Assembly (NCBI GenBank): GCA_903960915.1
Contig: CAJCCO010000107.1
Location: 26,894 to 90,893 of the forward strand
DNA length: 64,000 nucleotides
Source of the DNA: an uncultured beta proteobacterium
Lineage (GTDB): Bacteria; Pseudomonadota; Gammaproteobacteria; Burkholderiales; Burkholderiaceae_C
Reading direction: 5' to 3'
This document shows positions 1 through 8,663 of the stretch, piece by piece. How positions within the stretch are numbered: the stretch's first letter is position 1; each line of letters starts with the position of its first letter. Below the pieces are notes generated by a model. It worked only from the letters and a program-made list of their open reading frames with translations, ran no database searches and had not been told where the DNA came from. Both the position numbers and the translations under genes were made by a program.

Positions 1-475
1 CCAACTCGCCGCCCAGCACCACGCCAAAGTTGCCGGGCGTGAGCTGATTCAGCACGCTGTCTTTAAGGTTCACGGCCAGATCGGTCACCTCAGGCTCGCG
101 GGCCGGGTCAATGCCGCGCACCACCGTGCCCTTCATGTCTTCGCCCCGCGCCAGCAAGGCCTGGGTGGCAATAAAAGGCGCCGCGCCCACCACCTGCGGG
201 TGGGCCTTGACCTGGGCCAGCGTGCCCGCCAGGTCAGGCAGGGCGGCGCCGTCGGCGGCAAAAATTTCGATATGCGAGACCACGCCCAGCATGCGGTCGC
301 GCACCTCTTTCTGAAACCCATTCATCACGCTCAGCACAATGATCAACGCCGCCACACCCAGCCCAATTCCCAGCATGGACACGCCCGAAATAAACGAGAT
401 GAAGCCATTGCGCCGCGTGGCCCGCCCCGCCCGCGTATAGCGCCAGCCAAGTAGGAGTTCGAAAGGTAGTTGCAT
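1..475 (-). CDS. lolC: Lipoprotein-releasing ABC transporter permease LolC (partial, N-terminal part)
   Basis: This reverse-strand reading frame runs off the left edge of the window, so only about 158 N-terminal residues are visible. The protein starts MQLPFELLLGWRYTRAGR and continues into a hydrophobic segment at about residues 25-50 (ISFISGVSMLGIGLGVAALIIVLSVMNGF). That is the usual LolC/LolE opening: a short cytoplasmic stretch, the first transmembrane helix, then the start of the large periplasmic domain. LolCDE releases outer-membrane lipoproteins from the inner membrane to the carrier LolA. The ORF track missed it because it is open at the window edge. LolC versus LolE cannot be fully separated from this fragment, and no clear Shine-Dalgarno precedes the ATG. 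Confidence 0.85.
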   Translation of the reverse strand, partial: MQLPFELLLGWRYTRAGRATRRNGFISFISGVSMLGIGLGVAALIIVLSVMNGFQKEVRDRMLGVVSHIEIFAADGAALPDLAGTLAQVKAHPQVVGAAPFIATQALLARGEDMKGTVVRGIDPAREPEVTDLAVNLKDSVLNQLTPGNFGVVLGGEL

Positions 476-613
476 GCACCAAGCCGTGAAAGAGGAGCCG
501 ACATTGTGGCACCAGGCTCGGGCTGTGGTTTTGCGCCTGTTTCGCCTCACCGTGGTTTGAAGGCTCAGTCCATCTCAGTCCATCTCAAACCATATATCCC
601 GGACAATCACGCC

Positions 614-1537
614 ATGCACCTTTTGATTCCCTTTGCGTTTTGCAGTGCCGAGGCTTGCGGGCAAGCCCTGCGCCGTCTGGATTTGCCCCATGTGCAGCAA
701 CTGCTGTCGCGCCTGACGCCCCAGGCGCTGGACGTCGGCGATGTTTTCAGTCTGTCGCCGCCGCACGAGCGGGCCTTGGCGCGCGCCAGCGGGCTGCCGG
801 CGTCCGACGGCCTGATTCCCTGGGCCGCCCTGCAAGCCGGCGACAGCCAAGGCCACTGGGGCTTCATCACCCCGTGCCACTGGCAAATTGGCGCGCACCA
901 CATTGCCATGGGCAGCCGCGAGTTGCCTGATTTTTCACCCGCCGAATCGCAGGCCTTGCTGGCGGCCATGCGCCCGTATTTTGAGGAAGACGGCCTGCAT
1001 CTGCAGGAGGACACGCCCGGGCGCTGGTTGGCGCAAGGCCCCATGCTGGCTGACCTGGCCACCGCGTCGCTGGACCGCATCGTGGGCCGCAACCTGGAAA
1101 ATTGGATGCCGCGCACAGGCCAGGCTGCGCCCTTGCGCCGCCTGCAAAGCGAGATGCAAATGCTGCTCTATACCCATCCGGTGAACGAGGCGCGCCTGCA
1201 ACGGGGCCTGCCGGCGGTCAATTCGTTCTGGCTCAGCGGAACCGGCGCCCTGCCGGCTTCACCTAGCCAAATTGCAACCCCGCCCGAAGTGGACCAGCGC
1301 CTGCGCGACGCCGCCTTGCAAGACGACTGGGCCGCCTGGGCCAGCGCTTGGCAGCAGCTCGATGCGCAGGCATGCGCCGCACTTCTGGCACGCTTGAATA
1401 ACGGTGAAGACGTGACGCTCACTTTGTGCGGCGAGCGGCACGCCCAGACCTTCACACGCCAGCCCCGCGGGCTGGGTCAAACCTTGAAACGCTGGTTGAA
1501 CCGCCAGCCCGCGTTCCCCCTGATTGAGAACTTATGA
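614..1537 (+). CDS. Conserved protein annotated in relatives as RpfE-like / phosphoglycerate mutase-like
   Basis: A 307-residue protein starting MHLLIPFAF. I chose ATG 614 over the longer ORF start at 470 because the extra residues look non-coding and would overlap the lolC start. Conserved-looking blocks are SPPHERALAR, WGFITPCHWQIGAHHIAMG, TASLDRIVGRNLENWMP, RRLQSEMQMLLYTHPVNEAR and VNSFWLSGTG. Burkholderiales homologues carry names such as 'regulatory protein RpfE type' or 'phosphoglycerate mutase'. The biochemical role is not established, and I see no metal-binding motif that would prove mutase activity. The stop overlaps the recJ start (ATGA), so the two are probably translationally coupled. 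Confidence 0.7.
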   Translation: MHLLIPFAFCSAEACGQALRRLDLPHVQQLLSRLTPQALDVGDVFSLSPPHERALARASGLPASDGLIPWAALQAGDSQGHWGFITPCHWQIGAHHIAMGSRELPDFSPAESQALLAAMRPYFEEDGLHLQEDTPGRWLAQGPMLADLATASLDRIVGRNLENWMPRTGQAAPLRRLQSEMQMLLYTHPVNEARLQRGLPAVNSFWLSGTGALPASPSQIATPPEVDQRLRDAALQDDWAAWASAWQQLDAQACAALLARLNNGEDVTLTLCGERHAQTFTRQPRGLGQTLKRWLNRQPAFPLIENL

Positions 1538-3258
1538 AAATTTTTGCCCGAGACATTCCTCCCCGCAGCGCCTGGACGCTGGAGCAAGCTGGCGTTCACC
1601 CGCTGTTGGCCCAGTTGTATGCCGCGCGGGGCGTGCAAGGCATGCAAGAGCTCGACGATGGTCTGGCGCACCTGCTGCCGCCCAGCGACATGCTGGGCCT
1701 GAGCGCTGCGGCCCAGTTGCTGGCCAATGCCATGGGCGAGAACAAAAAACTCTGCATCGTGGCCGATTACGACTGCGACGGCGCCACCGCCTGTGCCGTG
1801 GCGGTGCGCGGCCTGCGGCTGTTGGGGGCGCGCCAGGTCAGCTACATCGTGCCCGACCGTGTGGTGGACGGCTATGGCCTGACGTCGCCGATTTCGCAAC
1901 GTGTCAAAGCCAGCGGCGCCGACGTGCTGATCACCGTGGACAACGGCATTGCCAGCCTGGAAGGCGTGGCCACCGCGCGTGCCTTGGGCTTGCAGGTGCT
2001 GGTGACCGACCACCACTTGCCGGCCATGGTGCAAGGCCACATCGTGCTGCCCGAGGCCGACGTCATCGTCAACCCGAACCAGCCAGGTTGCGGCTTTGCC
2101 AGCAAATCGATCGCCGGGGTGGGCGTGATGTTTTATGTGCTGCTGGCCCTCCGCGCCGAGCTGCGCCAACGCGGCGCCTTTGAGGCCAAAGAGCAACCCA
2201 AGCTCGACGCCCTGCTGCCCCTGGTCGCGCTGGGCACCGTGGCCGACGTGGTGCGGCTGGACCCCAACAACCGCCGCCTGGTGGCCCAGGGCCTCAAACG
2301 CGTACGCGCCGGCGCCATGCCCGCGGGCATGGCCGGCCTGTTTGAGGCCAGTGGCCGCAGTGCGCCGGTGGCCACCACCTTTGATTTTGGTTTTGCCCTG
2401 GGGCCACGTATCAATGCTGCCGGCCGCTTGTCGGACATGACACTGGGCATTGAATGCCTGCTGACCGACGACACCACACGGGCCCAGGAATTGGCCAAAA
2501 TGCTGGACGGCATCAACCGCGAACGCCGCGAAATTGAGGGCGACATGCGCGAGCAGGCCTTTGCCATTGCCGAGTCGCTGTTTGACGAAGACGAGGAGCC
2601 GCCCCCCGCGCTGTGCGTGTTTGACCCCGATTTTCATGAAGGCGTGGTGGGCATCGTGGCCTCGCGCTTGAAGGACAAGTTGCACCGCCCCACCTTTGTG
2701 TTTGCGGCCAGCAGCGCGCCGGGCAAAGAGCACGAGCTCAAAGGCTCGGGCCGCTCTATTCCCGGCTTTCACCTGCGCGATGCGCTGGACTTGGTGGCCA
2801 AGCGCTACCCCGGCGTGCTGCTGCGTTTTGGCGGCCACGCCATGGCGGCGGGCTGCACCATCCCGGAAGAGCACTTTGACACCTTCGAGCAGGGCTTGAA
2901 CGAAGTAGCGCACGAATGGCTGGACGCCGCCACGCTGGAGCGCCGCCTGGACACCGACGGCCCGCTCAAACCCGAGTACCGCCGGGTGGAGTTGGTGGAC
3001 GTGCTGCAAAAAGAAGTGTGGGGCCAGGGCTTTGCCGCCCCCACCTTCAGCGAAGAAGTGGAAGTGGTGTCGCAACGCCTGATTGGCGAGAAACACCTGG
3101 CACTCAAGCTCAAGCACCAGGGCCAACCGGTGGACGGCATCTGGTTTGGCCACACCGAACAGTTACCGGCGCGCGTCAAGCTGGCGTTCCGGCTCGACGC
3201 TGACGCCTGGAACGGCATACGCCGCGTGCGCTTTCTGGTGGAAGCGGCTGAACTTTAA
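1534..3258 (+). CDS. recJ: Single-stranded-DNA-specific exonuclease RecJ
   Basis: This is a 574-residue DHH-family exonuclease that degrades single-stranded DNA 5' to 3' in recombination and mismatch repair. Visible signatures are motif I ADYDCDGATA (about residue 76), the TVDNGI block, the DHHLP motif (about residue 166) and the DHHA1-type C-terminal signature FGGHAMAAGCTI, preceded by GSGRSIPGFHLRDAL. The length is normal for RecJ (about 560-580). The ATG overlaps the preceding stop by four bases (ATGA). It is a core gene with ordinary composition and no sign of damage. Confidence 0.96.
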   Translation: MKIFARDIPPRSAWTLEQAGVHPLLAQLYAARGVQGMQELDDGLAHLLPPSDMLGLSAAAQLLANAMGENKKLCIVADYDCDGATACAVAVRGLRLLGARQVSYIVPDRVVDGYGLTSPISQRVKASGADVLITVDNGIASLEGVATARALGLQVLVTDHHLPAMVQGHIVLPEADVIVNPNQPGCGFASKSIAGVGVMFYVLLALRAELRQRGAFEAKEQPKLDALLPLVALGTVADVVRLDPNNRRLVAQGLKRVRAGAMPAGMAGLFEASGRSAPVATTFDFGFALGPRINAAGRLSDMTLGIECLLTDDTTRAQELAKMLDGINRERREIEGDMREQAFAIAESLFDEDEEPPPALCVFDPDFHEGVVGIVASRLKDKLHRPTFVFAASSAPGKEHELKGSGRSIPGFHLRDALDLVAKRYPGVLLRFGGHAMAAGCTIPEEHFDTFEQGLNEVAHEWLDAATLERRLDTDGPLKPEYRRVELVDVLQKEVWGQGFAAPTFSEEVEVVSQRLIGEKHLALKLKHQGQPVDGIWFGHTEQLPARVKLAFRLDADAWNGIRRVRFLVEAAEL

Positions 3259-3282
3259 GGGCCGCCCCAGGTCCTTGAATGG

Positions 3283-3342
3283 CCGCTTTGACCCCTTTCC
3301 CCCTTTTGTTCCGCTTTGTTCCGCTTTGTTCCGCTTTGACCC
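3283..3342 (+). repeat. Short tandem repeat between recJ and the RNase AM gene
   Basis: The 10-base unit ccgctttgtt occurs in tandem from 3311, with the third copy ending in ac. The string ccgctttgaccc appears at both ends of the tract (3283 and 3331). The tract lies in the 126-base gap before a GTG start, ending 42 bases upstream of it. No function is evident. It may simply be slippage-prone DNA in a leader. Confidence 0.6.
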
Positions 3343-3384
3343 GCATTCGCGCCGGGTTGCAGCGCTGCCCCTAAAATCGCGTCC

Positions 3385-4320
3385 GTGACTTCCCTACTCA
3401 ACGCCGACCTGCACTGCCACTCTGTGGTCTCCGATGGCACGCTAACGCCCGAGGCACTGGCGGCCCGGGCCAAGGCCAACGGCGTCGAGCTGTGGGCTTT
3501 GACCGACCATGACGAAATTGGCGGCCAACAGCGTGCCGCCGCCGCCGCGCGCGCCGTGGGCCTGCATTACCTGACCGGGGTTGAGATTTCGGTCACCTTC
3601 ATTCACCAGACGGTTCACATCGTGGGCTTGGGCTTTGACCCAGAAGACCCGGCGCTGCAACTCGGGCTGATCCAGACCCGGGGCGGCCGTGGCCAACGCG
3701 CCATGGAAATGGCCGACGGCCTGGCCAAGGTCGGCATCACCGGGGCCTTTGAAGGCGCCCTGAAGTTTGCGGGCAACCATGAGCTGATCTCGCGCACCCA
3801 CTTTGCCCGCTTTCTGGTGGACAGTGGCGTCTGCAAGGACACCCAGGAGGTGTTTCGCAAGTACCTGATTGAAGGCAAACCCGGCTACGTGGCGCACCGC
3901 TGGGCCAGCTTGAAAGATGCCGTGACCTGGATCACCCAGGCCGGCGGCATGGCGGTTATTGCGCACCCGGCGCGGTACAAATTCAGCACCAACGAAGAAT
4001 TCGCCCTGTTCACCGAGTTCAAGGGCCACGGTGGCCAAGGCGTGGAGGTGGTGACCGGCAGCCACACCGCCGCCGAGTACGTGACCTATGCCGCCACCGC
4101 GCAGGAATTTGGCTTGCTGGCGTCCCGGGGCAGCGACTTTCACAGCCCCACCGAAAGCCACACCGAGCTGGGCACCCTGCCCTTTCTGCCGGGTCAGTTG
4201 ACCCCAGTGTGGGAAGCCCTGGCGCACCGCATTCAATTGGCCCCGGCCCTGAAACCTGCCCTGAACTCGACCCTAACTCCAGCCGTAGAACCGGGCGCAG
4301 CGCGCTCCAGCGCGTCTTGA
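3385..4320 (+). CDS. rnm: PHP-domain phosphoesterase, 5'-3' exoribonuclease RNase AM (YciV/Rnm type)
   Basis: A 311-residue protein of the polymerase-and-histidinol-phosphatase (PHP) family. Its metal-binding motifs are visible in order: ADLHCHSVVSDG (HxH, about residue 8), LTDHDE (about 40), the GVEIS block, VIAHPARY (about 195) and GSDFHSP (about 250). The E. coli relative is RNase AM, which trims 5' ends of rRNAs and hydrolyses 3',5'-nucleoside bisphosphates. The start is GTG 3385, immediately before TSLLNADLHCHS. In E. coli yciV lies beside yciO. Here yciO is also close, with one transporter gene in between, which supports the assignment. The last 20 residues look unstructured. Confidence 0.85.
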   Translation: MTSLLNADLHCHSVVSDGTLTPEALAARAKANGVELWALTDHDEIGGQQRAAAAARAVGLHYLTGVEISVTFIHQTVHIVGLGFDPEDPALQLGLIQTRGGRGQRAMEMADGLAKVGITGAFEGALKFAGNHELISRTHFARFLVDSGVCKDTQEVFRKYLIEGKPGYVAHRWASLKDAVTWITQAGGMAVIAHPARYKFSTNEEFALFTEFKGHGGQGVEVVTGSHTAAEYVTYAATAQEFGLLASRGSDFHSPTESHTELGTLPFLPGQLTPVWEALAHRIQLAPALKPALNSTLTPAVEPGAARSSAS

Positions 4321-4328
4321 ACCCCGCC

Positions 4329-5219
4329 GTGCCGTTTTGGCGCACCACACAAGGCACCTCCGTGCTGCTGATTCTGCAGGCCACGCTGGGTTTTGCCGTC
4401 ATGGACACCACGGTCAAATACAGCGCCGCGCTGGTGCCGCTGCTGATGCTGCTGTCCTTGCGCTATATCTTGCAGACCGTGCTGACCTTGGCCTGGCGTT
4501 TTCCCCTTCAGAGACGGCAACTGTTTGTCACCGCCAACCCCCGCTTTCAGTTGCTGCGCGGCACGCTGTTGCTGACCAGCAGCACCTGCATGTTTTTTGC
4601 CTTACGCCACCTTCCAGTGGGCGAGTTCACCGCCATGGCGGCCCTCACGCCGCTGGTGGCCACGGCCATGTCAGCCTGGGCTTTCAAGCACCGGGTTACA
4701 CCGGCGCATTGGCTGCTGCTGCTGTTTGGCTTGGTAGGGGTGGTGCTGGTGGCCCATCCCAACGGGCAGGTGTTCAGCTGGGCGCTGGTGTTTCCGCTGC
4801 TGCTGATTTTCTCCAACGCCGGTTTTCAAGTGCTGTCGAGCCACATGAGCGGGGCCGAAGACCCCTACACCACCCACTTTTATACCGGCCTGATGGGCTC
4901 GCTGATCACCGCGCCCCTGCTGTTTTTTGTCTGGGACACCGCCGCCCTGCTGCAATATTGGTATTTGTTTATTGCAGTCGCCCTGATGGGCAACTTTGGC
5001 CACCTGAAACTCATACGCGCCTACAGGCAGGCGCCCGCCCTGGCGCTCATGCCCTATCTGTACTCGCAAATTGCCTTTGCCACAGTTTGCGGCATCTTGG
5101 TGTTTGGCCATTTGCCTGACCAGGCAGCGATAGTCGGCATCGTCATCATTGCGGTCAGCGGTGTTTGCAATGCGCTGCTCAGCCAATACGAAGCCAAGAA
5201 AAAGGGCGTCTTGGCCTGA
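4329..5219 (+). CDS. EamA/DMT-superfamily inner-membrane transporter
   Basis: A polytopic membrane protein of about 296 residues with roughly ten hydrophobic helices in two EamA-like halves, starting near TSVLLILQATLGFAVMDTTVKY. The family contains S-adenosylmethionine, amino-acid and other metabolite exporters, and nothing here identifies the substrate. The start is uncertain. The long ORF from 4209 would overlap the previous gene heavily and begins with a hydrophilic, non-family-like stretch. GTG 4329 fits the expected N-terminus, and TTG 4317 overlapping the upstream stop is the alternative. No clear Shine-Dalgarno is seen. Confidence 0.8.
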   Translation: MPFWRTTQGTSVLLILQATLGFAVMDTTVKYSAALVPLLMLLSLRYILQTVLTLAWRFPLQRRQLFVTANPRFQLLRGTLLLTSSTCMFFALRHLPVGEFTAMAALTPLVATAMSAWAFKHRVTPAHWLLLLFGLVGVVLVAHPNGQVFSWALVFPLLLIFSNAGFQVLSSHMSGAEDPYTTHFYTGLMGSLITAPLLFFVWDTAALLQYWYLFIAVALMGNFGHLKLIRAYRQAPALALMPYLYSQIAFATVCGILVFGHLPDQAAIVGIVIIAVSGVCNALLSQYEAKKKGVLA

Positions 5220-5237
5220 TTCACCGACAATCACCCC

Positions 5238-5861
5238 ATGGCCCAAATTTTTGAAGTTCATCCCGACAACCCGCAACCGCGCTTGCTCAAGCAGGCCGTC
5301 GCCCTGCTGCAAAAAGGCGAAGTGCTGGCCGTGCCGACTGACTCCAGCTACGCGCTGGTTTGCCACCTGGACGACAAGGCAGCAGCCGACAAAATGCGGC
5401 GCATCCGTGGCGTGGACGACAAACACCACCTGACCCTGCTGTGCCGTGACCTGTCCGAACTGGCCAACTTTGCCCGGGTGGACAACCGGCAGTTCCGGCT
5501 CATCAAATCGGTCACGCCGGGGCCGTACACCTTCATTCTGGAAGCCAGCAAGGAAGTGCCGCGGCGCGTCAGCCACCCCACGCGCAAAACCATTGGCCTT
5601 CGCGTACCCGACCACAAAGCCCTGCAAGAACTGCTGGCCCTGCACGGTGCGCCGCTGCTGGCCACCACCCTGATTCCCCCCGGCGAGTCCGAGCCGCTCA
5701 ATGATGCGGCCGAGATTCGTGCGCGCTTTGAACACCAGATAGCCGCCGTCTTAGACGCTGGCGCCTGCGCCATGGCGCCCACCACCGTGGTTGATCTAAG
5801 CGAAGAAGAGCCGCAAATTTTGCGTGAAGGACGTGGCGACCTGGCCGCCCTGGGCCTTTGA
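5238..5861 (+). CDS. yciO: YciO family protein (Sua5/TsaC-like fold)
   Basis: A 207-residue protein matching the E. coli YciO pattern nearly end to end: MAQIFEVHPDNPQPRLLKQA, then GEVLAVPTDSSYAL, TLLCRDLSEL, TPGPYTFILEASKEVPRR, RKTIGLRVPDH and the C-terminal REGRGD. The Sua5/TsaC fold makes threonylcarbamoyl-AMP for the t6A tRNA modification. YciO is a paralogue with weak or different activity, so I do not call this TsaC. The start ATG 5238 lies 19 bases after the transporter stop. Nearness to the RNase AM gene repeats the yciV-yciO association of enterobacteria. Confidence 0.88.
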   Translation: MAQIFEVHPDNPQPRLLKQAVALLQKGEVLAVPTDSSYALVCHLDDKAAADKMRRIRGVDDKHHLTLLCRDLSELANFARVDNRQFRLIKSVTPGPYTFILEASKEVPRRVSHPTRKTIGLRVPDHKALQELLALHGAPLLATTLIPPGESEPLNDAAEIRARFEHQIAAVLDAGACAMAPTTVVDLSEEEPQILREGRGDLAALGL

Positions 5862-5907
5862 CGCGTCTTCCCCCTTCAACCTCCACCCTGTTGAGACCCC
5901 TACCCCG

Positions 5908-6576
5908 ATGGACCTTGCCCACCTGATTCAAACCGTTGCCATTTACGCGCTGCCGGTGTTGTTTGCCATCACCGCACACGAAGCCGCGCACGGTATCGTG
6001 GCACGGCATTTTGGTGACAGCACGGCGTTCATGATGGGACGCACCACGCTCAACCCCGTCAAGCACATTGACCCAGTCGGCACGATCCTGATGCCACTGA
6101 TCTTGTACTTCGCCACCTCGGGCGCTTTTTTGTTTGGCTATGCCAAACCGGTACCCGTGCGCTTTGACCGGCTGCGCAACCCCAAACGCGACATGATCTG
6201 GGTCGCCCTGGCCGGCCCCGGCGCCAACCTGCTTCAGGCCGTGCTGTGGGGCGCCTTGATGATTCTGCTGCAAGGCAGCGGGGTCAATGAATACTTCTTT
6301 TTGAAAATGTGCGAAGGCGGCGTACTGGTCAACATCGTGATGTTTGCCTTCAACCTGTTTCCACTTCCGCCGCTGGACGGTGGGCGCATTCTGGTGGGGC
6401 TGCTGCCTTACCGGCAAGCGCTCATGGTGTCGCGCATTGAACCCTATGGCTTTTTCATTGTGATGGCACTGGTTATTACCGGCGTGATCAGCAGCCTGTG
6501 GATGCAACCCACCATGGCGTTGACGCTGTCGCTGGTGAAACTGATGCTGAAGCCGCTGGTGATGCTGTTCAGTTGA
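5908..6576 (+). CDS. Site-2 protease family membrane metalloprotease (M50)
   Basis: A 222-residue polytopic protein. The zinc motif HEAAH (HExxH) lies in the first helix at about residue 23, and the second M50 signature NLFPLPPLDGGRI is near residue 152, giving both catalytic elements of a minimal, PDZ-less site-2 protease of the Rv/YwhC type. These proteases cleave substrates inside the membrane; the substrate here is unknown. I chose ATG 5908 (MDLAHLIQ), not the longer ORF start inside yciO, because family members begin right before the first helix. The gene sits between yciO and trpS, a common Burkholderiales order. Confidence 0.88.
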   Translation: MDLAHLIQTVAIYALPVLFAITAHEAAHGIVARHFGDSTAFMMGRTTLNPVKHIDPVGTILMPLILYFATSGAFLFGYAKPVPVRFDRLRNPKRDMIWVALAGPGANLLQAVLWGALMILLQGSGVNEYFFLKMCEGGVLVNIVMFAFNLFPLPPLDGGRILVGLLPYRQALMVSRIEPYGFFIVMALVITGVISSLWMQPTMALTLSLVKLMLKPLVMLFS

Positions 6577-6652
6577 ACGGTTATTCCGTAGCCTAAGCGC
6601 AATTTACATTTTTTTGGCCACTCTTCTTTCTTCCAACCTCTTTGTTTCACCC

Positions 6653-7948
6653 ATGAGCACCCAGCGCTTTTTAACAGGTATCACCACCTCTGGCACCCCC
6701 CATCTGGGCAACTACGTGGGGTCCATCCGGCCCTCGGTGCAAGCCAGCCGCCGCGCCGATGTCGAGAGCTTTTACTTTTTAGCCGACTACCACGCGCTGA
6801 TCAAGATTGACGAGCCCGCGCGCATCCAGCGCTCCACGCTGGAGATTGCCGCGAGCTGGTTGGCCGCCGGCCTCGACCCCGAACGCGTGGTGTTTTACCG
6901 CCAGTCTGACGTGCCCGAAATCCCCGAGCTCACCTGGTTTTTGACCTGCGTGATTGGCAAGGGCGTGCTCAACCGGGCCCACGCCTACAAGGCCGCCGTC
7001 GACAAAAACACCGCCGCAGGAACCGACCCGGACTCGGACGTGACCGCCGGGCTCTTCATGTACCCGGTGTTGATGGGCGCCGACATTTTGATGTTCAACG
7101 CCCACCAGGTGCCGGTGGGGCGCGACCAGATTCAGCACATTGAGATGGCGCGCGACATGGCGCACAGCTTCAACCACCGCTACGGCGAACACTTTGTGCC
7201 GCCTGAGGCCGCCATTGACGAGCACGTGGCCACCCTGCCCGGGCTGGACGGCCGCAAAATGAGCAAGAGCTACGACAACACCATTCCCTTGTTTGCCAGC
7301 CGTGCCGAACTGAAGAAACTCATTGGCGGCATCGTCACCGACTCCAAGGCACCGCAAGAGCCCAAGAGCACCGAAGGCTCGGCCCTGTTCCAGATTTACC
7401 AGGCCTTTGCCAGCACGCAGGAAACGGCTGCCATGCGCCAGGCCTACGCGGACGGCATTGCCTGGGGCGACGCCAAGCAGCTGGTGTTTGAGCGCATTGA
7501 CCAGGAAATTGCGCCCATGCGCGAAGCCTACCTGGCCCTGATCAACAACCCCGCCAAGATAGAAGCTATTTTGCGGGCTGGCGCGACCCGCGCCCGCGCC
7601 ATTGCCACGCCCTTCATGGGCCGCTTGCGCCATGCAGTTGGCCTGCGCGACCTGAGCGCACAAGACAACGCCCGGGCCGCTAAAACGGGCAAGGTTGCCA
7701 AGCCCCTGTTCAAGCAATACCGCGAAAGTGATGGCCAGTTTTACTTCAAACTGGTGGGAACCGATGGCACCCTGTTGCTGCAAAGCCTGGGCTTCGAGTC
7801 GCCTAAAGACGCGGGGCAAGCCATTGGTTTGCTGCAAAAACAAGGCGCTGCCGCGCTGCCTGAATTGAGCGCAAAGTTGCAAGCCATTGACCCGGCCAGC
7901 GTTGCGCTGGTCAACGCCGCCTTGCAAGGGATGCTGGAGGCGGATTGA
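6653..7948 (+). CDS. trpS: Tryptophanyl-tRNA synthetase
   Basis: A class I aminoacyl-tRNA synthetase of 431 residues that charges tRNA-Trp. The HIGH-type motif is TPHLGN near residue 14, and the KMSKS loop is GRKMSKSYDN near residue 205. ATG 6653 (MSTQRFLTGITTSG) is preferred over the ORF-track start because family members begin just before RxLTGI. The protein is longer than the roughly 330-residue E. coli enzyme because of a C-terminal extension (about residues 335-431, FKQYRESDGQFYFKLVGTDG), as in other betaproteobacteria. Confidence 0.95.
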   Translation: MSTQRFLTGITTSGTPHLGNYVGSIRPSVQASRRADVESFYFLADYHALIKIDEPARIQRSTLEIAASWLAAGLDPERVVFYRQSDVPEIPELTWFLTCVIGKGVLNRAHAYKAAVDKNTAAGTDPDSDVTAGLFMYPVLMGADILMFNAHQVPVGRDQIQHIEMARDMAHSFNHRYGEHFVPPEAAIDEHVATLPGLDGRKMSKSYDNTIPLFASRAELKKLIGGIVTDSKAPQEPKSTEGSALFQIYQAFASTQETAAMRQAYADGIAWGDAKQLVFERIDQEIAPMREAYLALINNPAKIEAILRAGATRARAIATPFMGRLRHAVGLRDLSAQDNARAAKTGKVAKPLFKQYRESDGQFYFKLVGTDGTLLLQSLGFESPKDAGQAIGLLQKQGAAALPELSAKLQAIDPASVALVNAALQGMLEAD

Positions 7949-8057
7949 ATCGGATGTGCGATAACTGGCGCCCAGCAGGGGCCGATATGGACAGCGCCGA
8001 GCGCCGCATAATCAGCACACAATCAAGCTCAACTTTGGGTATGCCACGGAGTCTTCC

Positions 8058-8654
8058 ATGAATCGATTGTTACAAGTTGCCGCTCTCACCAGTTGGCTGC
8101 TCTGCGCGCAGCTGGCGCAGGCGGGCGAGTGGGAAGACGGCTACGACGCCTACAAACGCCGTGACTACGTCACCGCAGTGAAGCTTTGGCGCATCGTGGC
8201 CGAAAGAGGCGATGCGGCCGGCCAGTCCATCATGGGAAAAATGTATGCCTTTGGGCAAGGCGTGCCGCAAAGCTACCCTGAGGCCCTGAAGTGGTACCGA
8301 CTGGCAGCCGCCCAGGGCGAGGCCAGGGCGCAGTTCAGCCTGGGCTTCATGAACCTCAACGGCCAGGGCCTGCCGCAAAACAATGCCGAAGCCGTGAAAT
8401 GGTTTCGCCTGGCCGCCGCGCAGGACAACGCCGATGCCCAGCACAACCTGAGCCAGATGTATGCCAAGGGCTTGAGCGTGGATCAAAGCGCTTTTCGCGC
8501 CTACATGTGGGGGTTTTTAGCCGCCGCCTCGGGCCACACGCTGGCCAAGCAGGGGCTCAAGGATTTGCGCGAGCCATTGACACCCAAACAAATCGCCCAG
8601 GCCAAAACTGCGGCCCGCGAGTGTCAGTTGAACGCGTTCAAAGGCTGTCAGTAA
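8058..8654 (+). CDS. Secreted Sel1-repeat protein
   Basis: A 198-residue protein with a Sec signal peptide (MNRLLQVAALTSWLLCAQLAQA-GEW) followed by Sel1/TPR-like repeats. Two or three units of the AxxxYxxGxGVPQxxxEALKWYRLAAxQG type are visible between about residues 40 and 145 (GQGVPQSYPEALKWYRLAAAQG and GQGLPQNNAEAVKWFRLAAAQ). Such proteins are periplasmic or outer-membrane-associated scaffolds. No enzymatic role is implied. A GGAG lies about 7 bases before ATG 8058. It stands alone, convergent with the dehydratase gene on the other strand. Confidence 0.85.
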   Translation: MNRLLQVAALTSWLLCAQLAQAGEWEDGYDAYKRRDYVTAVKLWRIVAERGDAAGQSIMGKMYAFGQGVPQSYPEALKWYRLAAAQGEARAQFSLGFMNLNGQGLPQNNAEAVKWFRLAAAQDNADAQHNLSQMYAKGLSVDQSAFRAYMWGFLAAASGHTLAKQGLKDLREPLTPKQIAQAKTAARECQLNAFKGCQ

Positions 8655-8663
8655 GCCCCCAAC

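Noticed and set aside
1477-3153. 558-residue reverse-strand ORF
   Set aside because: It is antisense to recJ and has the same shadow composition without motifs.
5238-5861. Calling this gene tsaC/sua5
   Set aside because: The sequence follows YciO more closely than TsaC, and the neighbourhood matches yciV-yciO.
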